Positions 34,906 through 43,872 are shown, counted from the first letter of the stretch. The stretch is DNA of 64,000 nucleotides from CAZKBP01 sp964551015 (GCA_964551015.1 CAZKBP010000007.1:124001-188000); one strand, 5' to 3'. The notes: generated from the letters alone by a model not told the origin. Made by a program: numbers and translations.

Positions 34906-36003
34906 TTAGACGTTTTTACGGCGGTTACGCTGGTAATCTTCAAAAATAAAGCTTCCCAAGTTCTGCAAATCACTGTAATAAGCCTTGCCTTGGTTGACTT
35001 GGGTAAATTCGCGTACAAATTCTTGTAAATAGGGATCAGAAGCAATCATGAAAGTAGTAATTGGAATCTTGATTCTCCGGCATTGCACGGCCAAATCCAA
35101 GGTTTTATTGAGGATTTTCTTATCCAAGCCAAAGCTATTTTTATAATATTTAATTCCTACCTTCATACAAGTTGGCTTACCATCGGTAATCATAAAGATT
35201 TGCTTATTCTGATTTTTGCGACGACGCAAAATATCCATAGCCAGTTCCAAGCCCGCGATGGTATTGGTATGGTAGGGTCCTACTTGCAGATAAGGTAAAT
35301 CTTTGATTTGGATTTGCCAAGAATCATTTCCAAACACGATAATATCCAGCGTATCTTTGGGATAGCGGGTCGTAATGAGTTCGGCCAAAGCCATTGCTAC
35401 TTTCTTGGCCGGAGTAATGCGATCTTCCCCGTACAAAATCATGGAGTGGGAAATATCAATCATCAGCACCGTAGAGGTTTGCGCTTTAAACTCTGTTTGA
35501 CGAATCTCTAAGTCGTCTTCGGAGAGCATAAAATCCCCGATACCGTGATTGACCTGTGCGTTGCGGATAGAATCGGTTACGGAGATTTTATCCAAGCCAT
35601 CCCCGAATTGATAGGGACGCATATCGGTACTGAGTTCATCACCAATACCAGAATAGTTGGTATGATGATTTCCACCTCGATGTCTTTTCAGCTTTCCAAA
35701 AATTTCTTCCAAGGCACTGCGACGAATGCTGATCTCGCTCTTGGCGGTCATGATGAGCTGTCCTGTGCCTTCTTCTTCCTTGATATAGCCTTTGCGTTTT
35801 AGATCTTCAATAAAATCTCCCATCCCGTAATCATCATCCGTGAGGTCATACTGCTGATCTAGGTTATTCATCCAGTGTAAGGCTTCGCTCACATCGCCAG
35901 AGGTTAAGGTGAGCAATTGCTTGAAGATGTCGAAGAGTTTATCAAAGTTAGCACCTTCTTGTGAAGGGGCTGGTACAAATTTCGTGAATCTATGCCCTTG
36001 CAT
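34906..36003 (-). CDS. VWA-domain protein with intact MIDAS
   Basis: 365 residues from the ATG at 36003; the longest frame begins with a TTG 57 bases earlier. In the 384-residue numbering the MIDAS residues are D202, S204 and S206 (IDISHS), the threonine in YHTNTIAG and D293 in MITDGKPT. The helical N-half (about 40-190) with RPYQFGDGLDKISVTDSI fits the CoxE/chelatase-D-like VWA proteins that work with MoxR ATPases or in phospho-signalling. No MoxR gene is adjacent. Upstream, beyond 206 bases with heptamer arrays, lies a PP2C phosphatase gene on the same strand. No signal peptide, so cytoplasmic. Confidence 0.85.
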   Translation of the reverse strand: MQGHRFTKFVPAPSQEGANFDKLFDIFKQLLTLTSGDVSEALHWMNNLDQQYDLTDDDYGMGDFIEDLKRKGYIKEEEGTGQLIMTAKSEISIRRSALEEIFGKLKRHRGGNHHTNYSGIGDELSTDMRPYQFGDGLDKISVTDSIRNAQVNHGIGDFMLSEDDLEIRQTEFKAQTSTVLMIDISHSMILYGEDRITPAKKVAMALAELITTRYPKDTLDIIVFGNDSWQIQIKDLPYLQVGPYHTNTIAGLELAMDILRRRKNQNKQIFMITDGKPTCMKVGIKYYKNSFGLDKKILNKTLDLAVQCRRIKIPITTFMIASDPYLQEFVREFTQVNQGKAYYSDLQNLGSFIFEDYQRNRRKNV

Positions 36004-36091
36004 GAAATTGTTTGGTTGGTGATTTGGGTGATTTGTCTCTTTAGCTAATATAGTCAACAACTCGTAGAATTGAAAGATTGTTCCAAGACAG

Positions 36092-36126
36092 TTATGGGTT
36101 GTGGGTTGTGGGTTGTGGGTTGTGGG
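36092..36126. repeat. Heptamer tandem array (TTGTGGG)
   Basis: Four perfect TTGTGGG units (36099-36126) preceded by one variant TTATGGG (36092-36098). Non-coding, upstream of the VWA gene. Seven-base units are out of step with codons. Such arrays change length easily. Confidence 0.9.
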
Positions 36127-36173
36127 GTTATGCTAAGACGGTCTTTGATGAATTAAGGTTCTCATTCATGTCC

Positions 36174-36208
36174 AATGTTTAATGTCCAATGTCCAATGTC
36201 CAATGTCC
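36174..36208. repeat. Heptamer tandem array (AATGTCC)
   Basis: Four perfect AATGTCC units (36181-36208) preceded by one variant AATGTTT (36174-36180). It ends one base before the stop codon of the PP2C gene. The unit length equals that of the neighbouring TTGTGGG array but the sequences are unrelated. Confidence 0.9.
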
Positions 36209-36209
36209 A

Positions 36210-38351
36210 CTAAATTCTCAGCCCTAGCATGGTGATATCGTCTCTTTGTTCGCTACGGCTACGATGTTCGTAAAGGGCTTTGAGTAAGACCGCGCCTTGT
36301 TCTTTCATATTCAGGTCTTGATGCTCTACGAGTAGGTTTTGGAGCTTTTTATAGCCAAATTTTTTACGCTGAGCATTGGGTGCATCCGTAAAACCGTCGG
36401 TAGCGAAATAAAGGGTATCTCCTTTCACGAGCTGAAAAGTTTGCTGGGTAAAGGTTCGTTTTCTTTCTTTTTGCCAACCTCCGATGCGCTTACGATCGCC
36501 TCGCAGCTGATGTAGTTCACCTTGAGTATGGTAGTAGATAGCGCTTTTGGCTCCACTAAATTGCACCTCGAAGTTTTCTGCATCCAGTGCCTCGACACGG
36601 CACAGGCTCAGGTCCATTCCATCCACATTTTTGGAATCATTCTGCTTAAGCGACCAGCGAACCCCCATGTGCAATTGCTCCAGTATCTCGTTGGTATTGA
36701 ATATCTTTTCCTGATTAATGATTTCATTGAGTAATGTATTGCCAATCATAGACATCAGCGCGCCGGGCACGCCGTGCCCCGTACAATCTACGACGGCCAC
36801 GAAAATTTTCCCATTTACCTGAGTCATCCAGTAAAAATCTCCTGAGACGACATCTTTGGGTTTGAAAATCACAAAATAATCTTGAAAGCTTTCCTTAAAT
36901 TGGTGATTATAAGGCAAGAAAGCGCGTTGTATCTTTTCGGCATAGCGAATACTCTCGGTTAGGCGCAGGTTATTTTCTTTGAGTTGTTTGAGAATGCTTT
37001 GGTAAGAATCGTTTTTACGCTCGATGAGATGATTTTTCTTAATGAGTTCTACATTTTTATTCTCAATATCATCTTTTTGGCGGGCAATTTCTAAGTTTTG
37101 AGCATTGATGCGACGATTCTGCTCTTGAAGAACCATGTTGGCTTGTTTCCGGATACGATTGCTTCTGTAGAGTACCAGAGTGAAAACAGAAATCAGCCCC
37201 ACCATCAGCCAGGCGAAATTCTTGTAGTTTTGCTGTTGTCTCGTTTTTCCTTTTTGGATAATTTGCTCTTTTTTAAGCAATTCCAGACGGTTGCGTTTTT
37301 TTTCTGAATCAAAAATCTCTTGTAATTCCGTTAAGCGACGGCTTTCACGTTCTTTGTAGGTAGAGTCTTTGGTATTTTCATACAGCACGTGGTATTCGTA
37401 AGCTTGATTATAAGCTTGTTTTTGCACATAAATTTCCGAAAGAAGCAAGCTTGCCGTTTGGACTTCGTCTCGGAGCGAATAACTTTTTGCGAGTTCTAGG
37501 CTACGCAGGGCTAATTGTTCTGCGTCATTTAGGTTTCCTAGAGCTTTTTGGGTTTTGGCCAGATTAAGGTAGGCTCCGGCTCGTCGGAAAGAATTATCTT
37601 GTGATTGAATAAGTTTGAGTGCCTGCTCGTAAAAGTCTAATGCTTTTAAATAATCTGCTTGATCTAGATGTATATCGCCTATCCCACTCAGTGCGATCGC
37701 CATGCTGGTCGTATCCTGAAGATTTCGGTAAATAGCTATTGCATTTTGATAGCATTCCAGAGCAAGGTTGTATTTTCCTTGCAGACGGTAGATCGCAGCC
37801 AGATTACTTTGTGGGCTAGCCATGCGTGAGCTGTCTCCCATATTTCGTGCAATGGCTAAACTTTTTTGATAATACTCGATGGCTTTTTCGTGGTCATGGT
37901 TGTCTTTCAAGGTCAAACCAATCCGATCATAAGAGCGAGCTACCCCGATTTTATCTCCCAAGGCTTTGAACATACGGGCACTCCGCAGGTGAGAGCCTAA
38001 TGCTTTCTGATAATTTCCCTGCAGATTGTAAATGACTCCCAAATAATTGAGCGCATTCGCCGTACCGATCTGATAATTTAGTTCCTGAGAGAGCAAGAGG
38101 GCTCTTTCTCCATACTCTACTGCCTTGATGGGGTTGGTTTCCTTGTATGTCCAGCTAAGTTTGAGGAGGATTTTCACTCGATTGGTATCTCGTGCGTTTT
38201 CCAGATCGTGGCTAAGCTGGTCAATCAGTTGGTAATATTTAGAATTTCCCGAAGGAGGAATAGAGGAATTTTGAGCATATCCTGTTGTGAGAATAATCCA
38301 CTGGAGAATGATGATCCATAGGCTTTGTGTATATAATTTTTTTCTTGCCAT
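36210..38351 (-). CDS. TPR - transmembrane - SpoIIE-type PP2C serine phosphatase
   Basis: 713 residues. Signal peptide 1-26 (ends TTGYAQ). About six TPR repeats span 60-320 (TANALNYLGVIYNLQGNYQK, HEKAIEYYQKSLAIARNMGD). A transmembrane helix at 378-396 is followed by a basic coiled-coil linker (400-470). The SpoIIE domain (478-713) keeps all metal-binding acids: D505 in SGDFYW, D522 in VDCTGHGVPG, D652 in ATDGFTD and D704/D705 in RDDITMLG. Topology: TPR sensor in the periplasm, phosphatase in the cytoplasm. Such proteins often act on STAS-type anti-sigma antagonists, none of which is nearby. Upstream of the VWA gene on the same strand. Confidence 0.93.
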   Translation of the reverse strand: MARKKLYTQSLWIIILQWIILTTGYAQNSSIPPSGNSKYYQLIDQLSHDLENARDTNRVKILLKLSWTYKETNPIKAVEYGERALLLSQELNYQIGTANALNYLGVIYNLQGNYQKALGSHLRSARMFKALGDKIGVARSYDRIGLTLKDNHDHEKAIEYYQKSLAIARNMGDSSRMASPQSNLAAIYRLQGKYNLALECYQNAIAIYRNLQDTTSMAIALSGIGDIHLDQADYLKALDFYEQALKLIQSQDNSFRRAGAYLNLAKTQKALGNLNDAEQLALRSLELAKSYSLRDEVQTASLLLSEIYVQKQAYNQAYEYHVLYENTKDSTYKERESRRLTELQEIFDSEKKRNRLELLKKEQIIQKGKTRQQQNYKNFAWLMVGLISVFTLVLYRSNRIRKQANMVLQEQNRRINAQNLEIARQKDDIENKNVELIKKNHLIERKNDSYQSILKQLKENNLRLTESIRYAEKIQRAFLPYNHQFKESFQDYFVIFKPKDVVSGDFYWMTQVNGKIFVAVVDCTGHGVPGALMSMIGNTLLNEIINQEKIFNTNEILEQLHMGVRWSLKQNDSKNVDGMDLSLCRVEALDAENFEVQFSGAKSAIYYHTQGELHQLRGDRKRIGGWQKERKRTFTQQTFQLVKGDTLYFATDGFTDAPNAQRKKFGYKKLQNLLVEHQDLNMKEQGAVLLKALYEHRSRSEQRDDITMLGLRI

Positions 38352-38522
38352 AGTTGCTTATTTCTTGAAATTTACTGTTTCAAGTATTTTGCCAATTTTT
38401 TTGAAGTGGCGGGTTTCAGGTCGTGAGTTAGGGATGCTTACACTGACTCAGCTGCGTGTATGCCTTTATCATATCTCAAAATCTAGAGCTTGAAACAAGC
38501 TTGACAGAAAAGCGGCCAGCCA

Positions 38523-39545
38523 TCAAGCCCAAACCCGAGTACCTTCGGTGCAGTTTTGGCACATATCTATTTGGCTACGCGATTGAAGCAGGCGGGCACG
38601 AAAATCTTGATAAGCTTCTCCCTGCCAAATCTCTCGGAAAGATTGCTGTTGAACGCTGCCCAAGCGATGGTGTGCGTCCTTATCAAAGCAACAAGGTACG
38701 ACCAGACCATCCCAAGTAATGACACAGGAGTGCCACATTTTCCAACAGTGATTTAACAGTTGATTTTTAATCTGATAGCTTCCATCTGCTTGGCGTCGAT
38801 AGCGATTGAAGCGATCTAGAGTTGGCATTAAATCAGACCCTTGCTTATAATCATAAATTTGAGCTGTCTTGAATCTAACTTCGTCTACTCCTAGTTGGTT
38901 CCCTAGGGCTTTTACTTCCTCGATTTGGTGTTGGTTGGGTTTGACGACCAAAAACTGGAAAATCACGTGAGGCGTGGAAGATTTGAGTTGTTGTTTCCAA
39001 TACAGAATATTTCGAGTTCCCTCCAGTACTTTTTCCAGCTTACCTCCTACTCGATATGCTGAGTAGGTATCTTGGTCGGTGCCATCAATAGAAACAATCA
39101 AACGGTCTAGACCGGATTCCACGGTAGCCCGGGCTTTTTCTTCATTGAGATAATGGGCATTGGTTGAGGTAGCCGTATAAATTTTTCGAGCCTGGGCATA
39201 TTGTACTAGCTCCAAAAATTGAGGATGTAGATAAGGTTCTCCTTGGAAGTAAAAAGTAAGATAGATCAAAGTGGAACGCAACTCGTCAATCGTCTGCTTG
39301 AACAACTCTCCCGAAAGCATGCCCGTGGGTCGGGTAAAATTTCTCAAACCACTCGGGCATTCGGGACAACGCAGATTACAAGCCGTAGTTGGTTCAAAGG
39401 CCAGACTAATGGGCAGTCCGCGATGATAAACCTTTTGACGATAGCGAGATTGATAATAACTACTTACAACTTGAGAAGCATTCTGAATTTTACGAGCACT
39501 GAGTTTGCTTAATAGATTAGCGGAGTCGGCAAGGTTTTTCCACAT
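38523..39545 (-). CDS. Radical SAM/SPASM-domain protein
   Basis: 340 residues. The SAM cluster cysteines are C56, C60 and C63 in TTACNLRCPECPSG (CxxxCxxC). A C-terminal SPASM domain has further cysteines (HCWKMWHSC, VVPCCFDKDAHHRLGS, MCQNC) for one or two auxiliary [4Fe-4S] clusters. FRARLLQS and SFREIWQGEAYQDFR match the SPASM half seen in peptide-modifying maturases and in other oxidoreductases. No peptide precursor gene is recognised next to it (the 70-aa gene at 39717 is a remote possibility only). Substrate unknown. Confidence 0.88.
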   Translation of the reverse strand: MWKNLADSANLLSKLSARKIQNASQVVSSYYQSRYRQKVYHRGLPISLAFEPTTACNLRCPECPSGLRNFTRPTGMLSGELFKQTIDELRSTLIYLTFYFQGEPYLHPQFLELVQYAQARKIYTATSTNAHYLNEEKARATVESGLDRLIVSIDGTDQDTYSAYRVGGKLEKVLEGTRNILYWKQQLKSSTPHVIFQFLVVKPNQHQIEEVKALGNQLGVDEVRFKTAQIYDYKQGSDLMPTLDRFNRYRRQADGSYQIKNQLLNHCWKMWHSCVITWDGLVVPCCFDKDAHHRLGSVQQQSFREIWQGEAYQDFRARLLQSRSQIDMCQNCTEGTRVWA

Positions 39546-39671
39546 ATGAATTTGGGCTGGAGTTTTGGGTACTTGTTGGTCATTCGTTGCTGGTTCTGAG
39601 CTTCACGAAATCAAACTTCTAGAAGCAGTCATTATTGCTCAGCAAGCAATTTACTTATGTAAATAAGAAAA

Positions 39672-39702
39672 AGGTTTAGTTCCTTCGCCAGAGACTAAAC
39701 CT
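39672..39702 (-). terminator. Terminator after the 70-aa hypothetical gene
   Basis: Stem AGGTTTAGT (39672-39680) with its complement (39694-39702), followed on the minus strand by TTTTTCTTATTT. It lies 15 bases after the stop of the gene at 39717-39929. Confidence 0.75.
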
Positions 39703-39716
39703 TGTTTTGGTTGCTG

Positions 39717-39929
39717 CTAGAAAGCCTCATCATCCAAATCTTGGACACTACGGATGGTGGTGATCGCCCCGATGATGGGTTCGAGGTTGTTGGTGTAGGT
39801 CATATTAAAAACCTCTCTACCTGCAATGGAAAACACTACCAGATCAGATTCAGGGATATATTCCACCGATAATTCCTTGGGTTCTCTGTCTCCTATGTTT
39901 ACAAATGTTTTGAACGTGGCCGTATGCAT
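39717..39929 (-). CDS. Small hypothetical protein (70 aa)
   Basis: 70 residues, mixed alpha/beta (TFKTFVNIGDREPKELSVEY, DLVVFSIAGREVFNMTY), no signal peptide or membrane span, acidic C-terminus (DLDDEAF). It has a good terminator directly downstream and is flanked by non-coding sequence, which supports it as a real gene. No family was recognised. The radical SAM gene downstream is on the same strand but after the terminator. Confidence 0.6.
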   Translation of the reverse strand: MHTATFKTFVNIGDREPKELSVEYIPESDLVVFSIAGREVFNMTYTNNLEPIIGAITTIRSVQDLDDEAF

Positions 39930-40234
39930 CTTTATTGGTTTTAATGAGTAATCTATTTGGGAGTAAATATAGAACTTTGCTTATAGAATTCTGAAATCTT
40001 TGGCCAAATATTTCCAAAAGAATGAGATTGAAGGCTTAGTAAGTTGCGTTTTGTTGGATTTCTTTTGGAGAAGTTGTCCAAAGTTTACTTTCGAGTTACC
40101 AAATTCATATTTCGCCAACAAATCAAAACTTCAGACAACTTCAAAAATCCATCCACTTTGAGCCAATGCCTATGAGCTTGAAAACTAACCACATGGATTG
40201 ACCCTTACTCGCGCAAGCTTCAAACACACAACAT
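39930..40234. other. Intergenic region with a long imperfect inverted repeat
   Basis: About 305 bases without a gene. GAAGTTGTCCAAAGTTT (40070-40086) and AAACTTCAGACAACTTC (40126-40142) are complementary at 15 of 17 positions with a 39-base loop; inside the loop CCAACAAA at 40116-40123 can also pair with TTTGTTGG just before the left arm. The structure lies downstream of the comM stop codon and could end or stabilise that transcript. Confidence 0.55.
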
Positions 40235-41773
40235 TTACCCTGCCCAGTTTTCCCGATCCAAGCTCCGATACTGAATCGCCTCGGCCAAGTGCTCCACTTG
40301 AATATCATCTTTACCTGCCAAATCGGCAATCGTGCGGGAGACTTTTAGAATACGATCATAGGCACGAGCGGAGAGACCGAGCTTTTCCATGGCACGTTTG
40401 AGCATATTTTTACCCGCTTGATTAATTTGGCAAACTTCCTTGACCAGCGTGGGATTCATCATGGCATTAGAATATAAGTTTGGCTGTCCTTTAAACCGCT
40501 CAGTTTGGATTTCACGTGCTTGAATGACCCGATCTCGAATCTCAGTACTACTTTCATTTTTGCGATTAGCAGTCATCTGGTCAAAAGAAACGGGGGTTAC
40601 TTCCACGTGCAAATCAATCCGGTCTAAAAGCGGCCCACTGATTCGGCTCAAATAACGCTGTACCACGCCCGGACTACAAACACATTCCTTCTCAGGGTGA
40701 TTGTAATAGCCACAGGGACAAGGATTCATACTGGTGATAAGCATGAAATTCGCAGGGAAATCTACCGAAACTCTGGCACGAGAAATACTTACCCGTCGTT
40801 CCTCCAAGGGCTGTCGCATTACTTCCAGCACGGTACGCTTGAACTCGGGCAATTCATCCAAGAAAAGTACCCCGTTGTGCGCCAGCGAAATTTCCCCTGG
40901 CTGGGGAATGCCCCCTCCTCCGACCAAGGCCACATCACTGATGGTATGATGAGGCGAACGAAAAGGACGTAGATTCACCAAGGAGCTGTCCGAGCCTAAT
41001 TTGCCCGCTACTGAATGGATTTTGGTTGTTTCCAATGCTTCTTGCAAAGTCAAGGGGGGCAGAATGGAGGGCAGGCGTTTGGCCAACATGGTCTTGCCTG
41101 CACCCGGAGGGCCGATCATGATCACATTATGCCCACCCGCGGCGGCAATTTCCAGAGCACGTTTAATATTTTCTTGACCCTGTACGTTGGCAAAGTCGGC
41201 TTGGTATTCATTGAGGGTCGCAAAGAAAATATCTCGAGTATCGCTTTCCAAGGGAACAATTTCTAGCTTTCCTTCCAGAAAATCGATCGCTTCTTGGATA
41301 GATTTTACCCCGATCACGTCCAGGTTATTCACAATGGCGGCTTCGGTAGCATTTTCTTGGGGTAAGATAAATCCTTTGAATTTTTGTTTGCGTGCTTCAA
41401 TGGCGATGGATAGCACGCCCTTGATGGGTCGGAGTTGACCATCGAGAGCCAACTCTCCCATGATCAAATATTGCCCAAGCTGATCCGTCATCAGTTGCTC
41501 AGAAGCAGAGAGAATCCCTAAGGCAATGGGTAAGTCATAAGCAGCCCCCTCTTTGCGAATATCAGCAGGGGCGAGATTGACCACGATTTTTTGCCGAGGG
41601 TAGCGGTAGCCTAGGTGTTTGAGGGCGGATTCTACGCGTTGTTGGCTTTCTTTGACGGCATTATCGGGTAGGCCAACCATAAAAAATTTGGTTCCTTGAC
41701 TGACGTTGACCTCGATGGTAATCACCGAGGCATCGATCCCGTATACGGCACTTCCGTATGTTTTTGCGAGCAT
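40235..41773 (-). CDS. comM: YifB/ComM-type AAA+ ATPase (Mg-chelatase-like)
   Basis: 512 residues. N-terminal Lon-protease-like domain about 1-165 (VEVNVSQGTKFFMVGLPDNAVKESQQRVESAL), Walker A GPPGAGKTML, Walker B GVLFLDELPEF, sensor/arginine region EERRVSISRARVSVDFPANF, and the insert MNPCPCGYYNHPEKECVCSP with four cysteines. The C-terminal domain (SARAYDRILKVSRTIADL) is typical. ComM is a hexameric branch-migration helicase in natural transformation in some bacteria; the role in Bacteroidota is not firmly known. The length is that of the family (about 510). Monocistronic. Confidence 0.95.
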   Translation of the reverse strand: MLAKTYGSAVYGIDASVITIEVNVSQGTKFFMVGLPDNAVKESQQRVESALKHLGYRYPRQKIVVNLAPADIRKEGAAYDLPIALGILSASEQLMTDQLGQYLIMGELALDGQLRPIKGVLSIAIEARKQKFKGFILPQENATEAAIVNNLDVIGVKSIQEAIDFLEGKLEIVPLESDTRDIFFATLNEYQADFANVQGQENIKRALEIAAAGGHNVIMIGPPGAGKTMLAKRLPSILPPLTLQEALETTKIHSVAGKLGSDSSLVNLRPFRSPHHTISDVALVGGGGIPQPGEISLAHNGVLFLDELPEFKRTVLEVMRQPLEERRVSISRARVSVDFPANFMLITSMNPCPCGYYNHPEKECVCSPGVVQRYLSRISGPLLDRIDLHVEVTPVSFDQMTANRKNESSTEIRDRVIQAREIQTERFKGQPNLYSNAMMNPTLVKEVCQINQAGKNMLKRAMEKLGLSARAYDRILKVSRTIADLAGKDDIQVEHLAEAIQYRSLDRENWAG

Positions 41774-42110
41774 AGCTTTGTTTATTTGAAAATAAAAGCG
41801 GTAATTTTAGCGTTTGCAGTGGTTATAAAATAAATAAAGTCAGAAAAATACTATCAAATATTTGTATTTACGTGTCTGCTTTTACTCTAAAATAATCACT
41901 TGATGAATGATATGCTCAATTTAATGTCATTCAAGACAATTTAAAAGGATAAACCCAAATTATATTTTTACAAAAGCTTAAAAAGGTTTCGCCCAAAATG
42001 TTTTAGATTAGTTGTGAGTTGCCAGTTGTGGATGATGCGTTATGAATGAGCAAGAATAACTGAAAAACAAAACAGAAAACAAGCAACTCACCACTTACAA
42101 CCGTAATACC
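41774..42110. other. Divergent intergenic region between comM and the DnaJ-like gene
   Basis: 337 AT-rich bases. It holds an inverted repeat: GTGAGTTGC at 42014-42022 and GCAACTCAC at about 42085-42093, a token also seen at 30520 (ACAACTCACAACTC). No perfect TAnnTTTG box and no gene were found. Confidence 0.4.
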
Positions 42111-42995
42111 ATGGAATACAAAAATTATTATCAAATTTTGGAGGTCAGGCGCAGTGCCAGTCAAGAGGATATCAAGAAAGCCTACCGCAAACTGGCAGTA
42201 AAATACCATCCTGACAAAAATAGAGGGGATAAAAAAGCAGAAAAAAAATTCCAAGAAATTTCTGAAGCTTACAATGTATTGAGTGACCCTAGCAAAAGAA
42301 GACGTTATGATTTATTAGGCTCGAATTGGGATCGCTTTAAGGATACAGGCTTTGAAGATTTTAACTTTGATTTTAACCTGAGAGACATTGGAAATATTTT
42401 GAGTAAAGGGATTAGTGATGGTTTCTCCGACTTTTTCCAACAATTTTTTGGAGGTTATAACGAAGGAAGCCGCGGAACCGACCTCAAACAAGAGATAGAA
42501 ATCACCTTAGAAGAAGCCTATCAAGGTACAGAGCGTCAGGTAGAAGTAGGAGAACAAACCCTGAAAATCAAGATTAAACCGGGTGTTAAGAACGGTCAAA
42601 CTTTACGCATCAAAGGCAAAGGAGGCCAGAGATATGAGCCTGAACAGAGAGGGGATTTGCTGATTCAGGTCAAGATTCAAGAGCACGCGTTGTTTGAGAG
42701 AATTGATAATGATCTTCATCAAGTAAAAAGCATTGATTTGTATACCGCCGTTTTGGGAGGTAAAGTAAGCGTCAAAACCATCCGAGGCGATGTGCAATTA
42801 GACATTCCCGCCCGAACCCCCAATGGAAAAATCTTCCGCCTCAAAAACTTGGGCATGCCAGATTATAAATATCAGAATAAAGTAGGTGACTTGTACGTGA
42901 AGATTTCCGTACGCGTCCCCAACCCACTGAGTGCCGAGGAGGAAATATTATTTGAGAAACTCGCTGATATTCACCGTAAAAAGTCAAGCACGTAA
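42111..42995 (+). CDS. cbpA: CbpA-type J-domain co-chaperone
   Basis: 294 residues. J domain 1-70 with the HPD motif in VKYHPDKNRG, a short Phe/Gly-type linker (GFEDFNFDFN, FQQFFGGYNEG), then two DnaJ C-terminal beta domains (GTDLKQEIEITLEEAYQGTE, ALFERIDNDLHQVKSIDLY). There is no CxxCxGxG zinc finger between linker and C-domains, so it is the CbpA/class II type rather than DnaJ. It stimulates DnaK ATPase activity and delivers clients. No dnaK or grpE gene is near. Confidence 0.92.
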   Translation: MEYKNYYQILEVRRSASQEDIKKAYRKLAVKYHPDKNRGDKKAEKKFQEISEAYNVLSDPSKRRRYDLLGSNWDRFKDTGFEDFNFDFNLRDIGNILSKGISDGFSDFFQQFFGGYNEGSRGTDLKQEIEITLEEAYQGTERQVEVGEQTLKIKIKPGVKNGQTLRIKGKGGQRYEPEQRGDLLIQVKIQEHALFERIDNDLHQVKSIDLYTAVLGGKVSVKTIRGDVQLDIPARTPNGKIFRLKNLGMPDYKYQNKVGDLYVKISVRVPNPLSAEEEILFEKLADIHRKKSST

Positions 42996-43131
42996 AAATA
43001 TCACCTTGGATAACCTCGCTCAAAAGTTTCATTCATACGTGCTAGTATCGAGTTCATCACCACCAAATGACCATCTGTGGATGAGGAGGAAAACTTTAGA
43101 AGGGTAGATAGTGATTGGGCTTATTATTTTG

Positions 43132-43139
43132 TACCTTTG
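43132..43139 (+). promoter_or_regulatory. Candidate -7 box for the 56-aa gene
   Basis: TACCTTTG matches TAnnTTTG exactly and lies 38 bases before the ATG at 43177. No convincing -33 box. Confidence 0.4.
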
Positions 43140-43176
43140 ATTAAGCAATTACGAAAACCTGACTAAAAAATTATTT

Positions 43177-43347
43177 ATGAAAACCGTGAGTTTTGAAGTA
43201 CAAAATCAAAAAGAGCTGAAGCTGCTCATTACTTTTGCAGAAAGTCTTGGTATCAAGCCCGTCAAAGGTAAAATCCCCGAAAGTATGCTGGAACGAGTCA
43301 ATTCTGAAATATCTCGCGCCAGAGACAACTTGAACAAAGACTTTTAA
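43177..43347 (+). CDS. Small orphan protein (56 aa), antitoxin-like in style
   Basis: An ATG-started frame of 56 residues (MKTVSFEVQNQKELKLLITF at its start). A short beta-strand followed by a hydrophobic helix (ELKLLITFAESLGI) and a charged C-terminal helix (MLERVNSEISRARDNL) resembles the small strand-helix proteins that Bacteroidota often encode alone or as antitoxins. No toxin gene is adjacent; the downstream gene is ndk, convergent. It has a -7 box in front and a strong terminator 23 bases behind, which supports a real transcript. Confidence 0.65.
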   Translation: MKTVSFEVQNQKELKLLITFAESLGIKPVKGKIPESMLERVNSEISRARDNLNKDF

Positions 43348-43369
43348 GTAAACAGCAAGTCTACAAAAG

Positions 43370-43396
43370 AAAAGCTTTCTATTTAAGAAAGCTTTT
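43370..43396. terminator. Bidirectional terminator between the 56-aa gene and ndk
   Basis: Perfect 11-base arms AAAAGCTTTCT (43370-43380) and complement (43386-43396), loop ATTTA. It serves the convergent 56-aa gene and ndk. Confidence 0.85.
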
Positions 43397-43424
43397 GCAA
43401 ACCTCAGGCTTTGTTTCAAATGGA

Positions 43425-43844
43425 TTAGTATCGCTCTGTTTGAGGAAAGAAGAAATTTGCTTCGATCAGTGCGTTCTCATCAGAATCAGAGCCGTGGATA
43501 GCATTTGCCTCGATTGATTTAGCAAATAACTTTCTAATGGTTCCCTCGGCTGCCTCGGCAGGATTGGTTGCTCCAATGAGCTTCCGGAAGTCTGCTACGG
43601 CATTTTCTTTCTCTAAAATCATCGGGATAATAGGCCCCGAGGACATGTAGGTGCAAAGATCATCATAAAAAGGACGCTCTTTGTGTACTGCATAGAATTT
43701 TCCAGCTGTTTCTTTATCCATTCGTGTCATTTTCATGGCCTTGATTTGAAATCCAGCTTCCTCGATCATACGGATGATTGCTCCACTGTTGTGCTCGGAT
43801 ACCGCGTCCGGCTTAATCATGGTATAAGTAATAGATCCTGCCAT
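43425..43844 (-). CDS. ndk: Nucleoside diphosphate kinase
   Basis: 139 residues. TMIKPDAV at the start, the active-site histidine in NAIHGSDSDENA and the C-terminal FFFP are intact. The enzyme balances nucleoside triphosphate pools by a phospho-His ping-pong mechanism. Usual length (about 140). Monocistronic, ended by the terminator at 43370-43396; a TAATTTTG box lies 29 bases upstream (43873-43880). Confidence 0.96.
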   Translation of the reverse strand: MAGSITYTMIKPDAVSEHNSGAIIRMIEEAGFQIKAMKMTRMDKETAGKFYAVHKERPFYDDLCTYMSSGPIIPMILEKENAVADFRKLIGATNPAEAAEGTIRKLFAKSIEANAIHGSDSDENALIEANFFFPQTERY

Positions 43845-43872
43845 AATATTCTGTTGGTTTTTGAGTTCAGAA

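Noticed and set aside
36092..36208. Possible CRISPR-like repeat
   Set aside because: Units are only seven bases and directly adjacent, without spacers.
43171..43419. 82-codon minus-strand frame over the 56-aa gene
   Set aside because: It is antisense to the better supported plus-strand gene and crosses the terminator hairpin.
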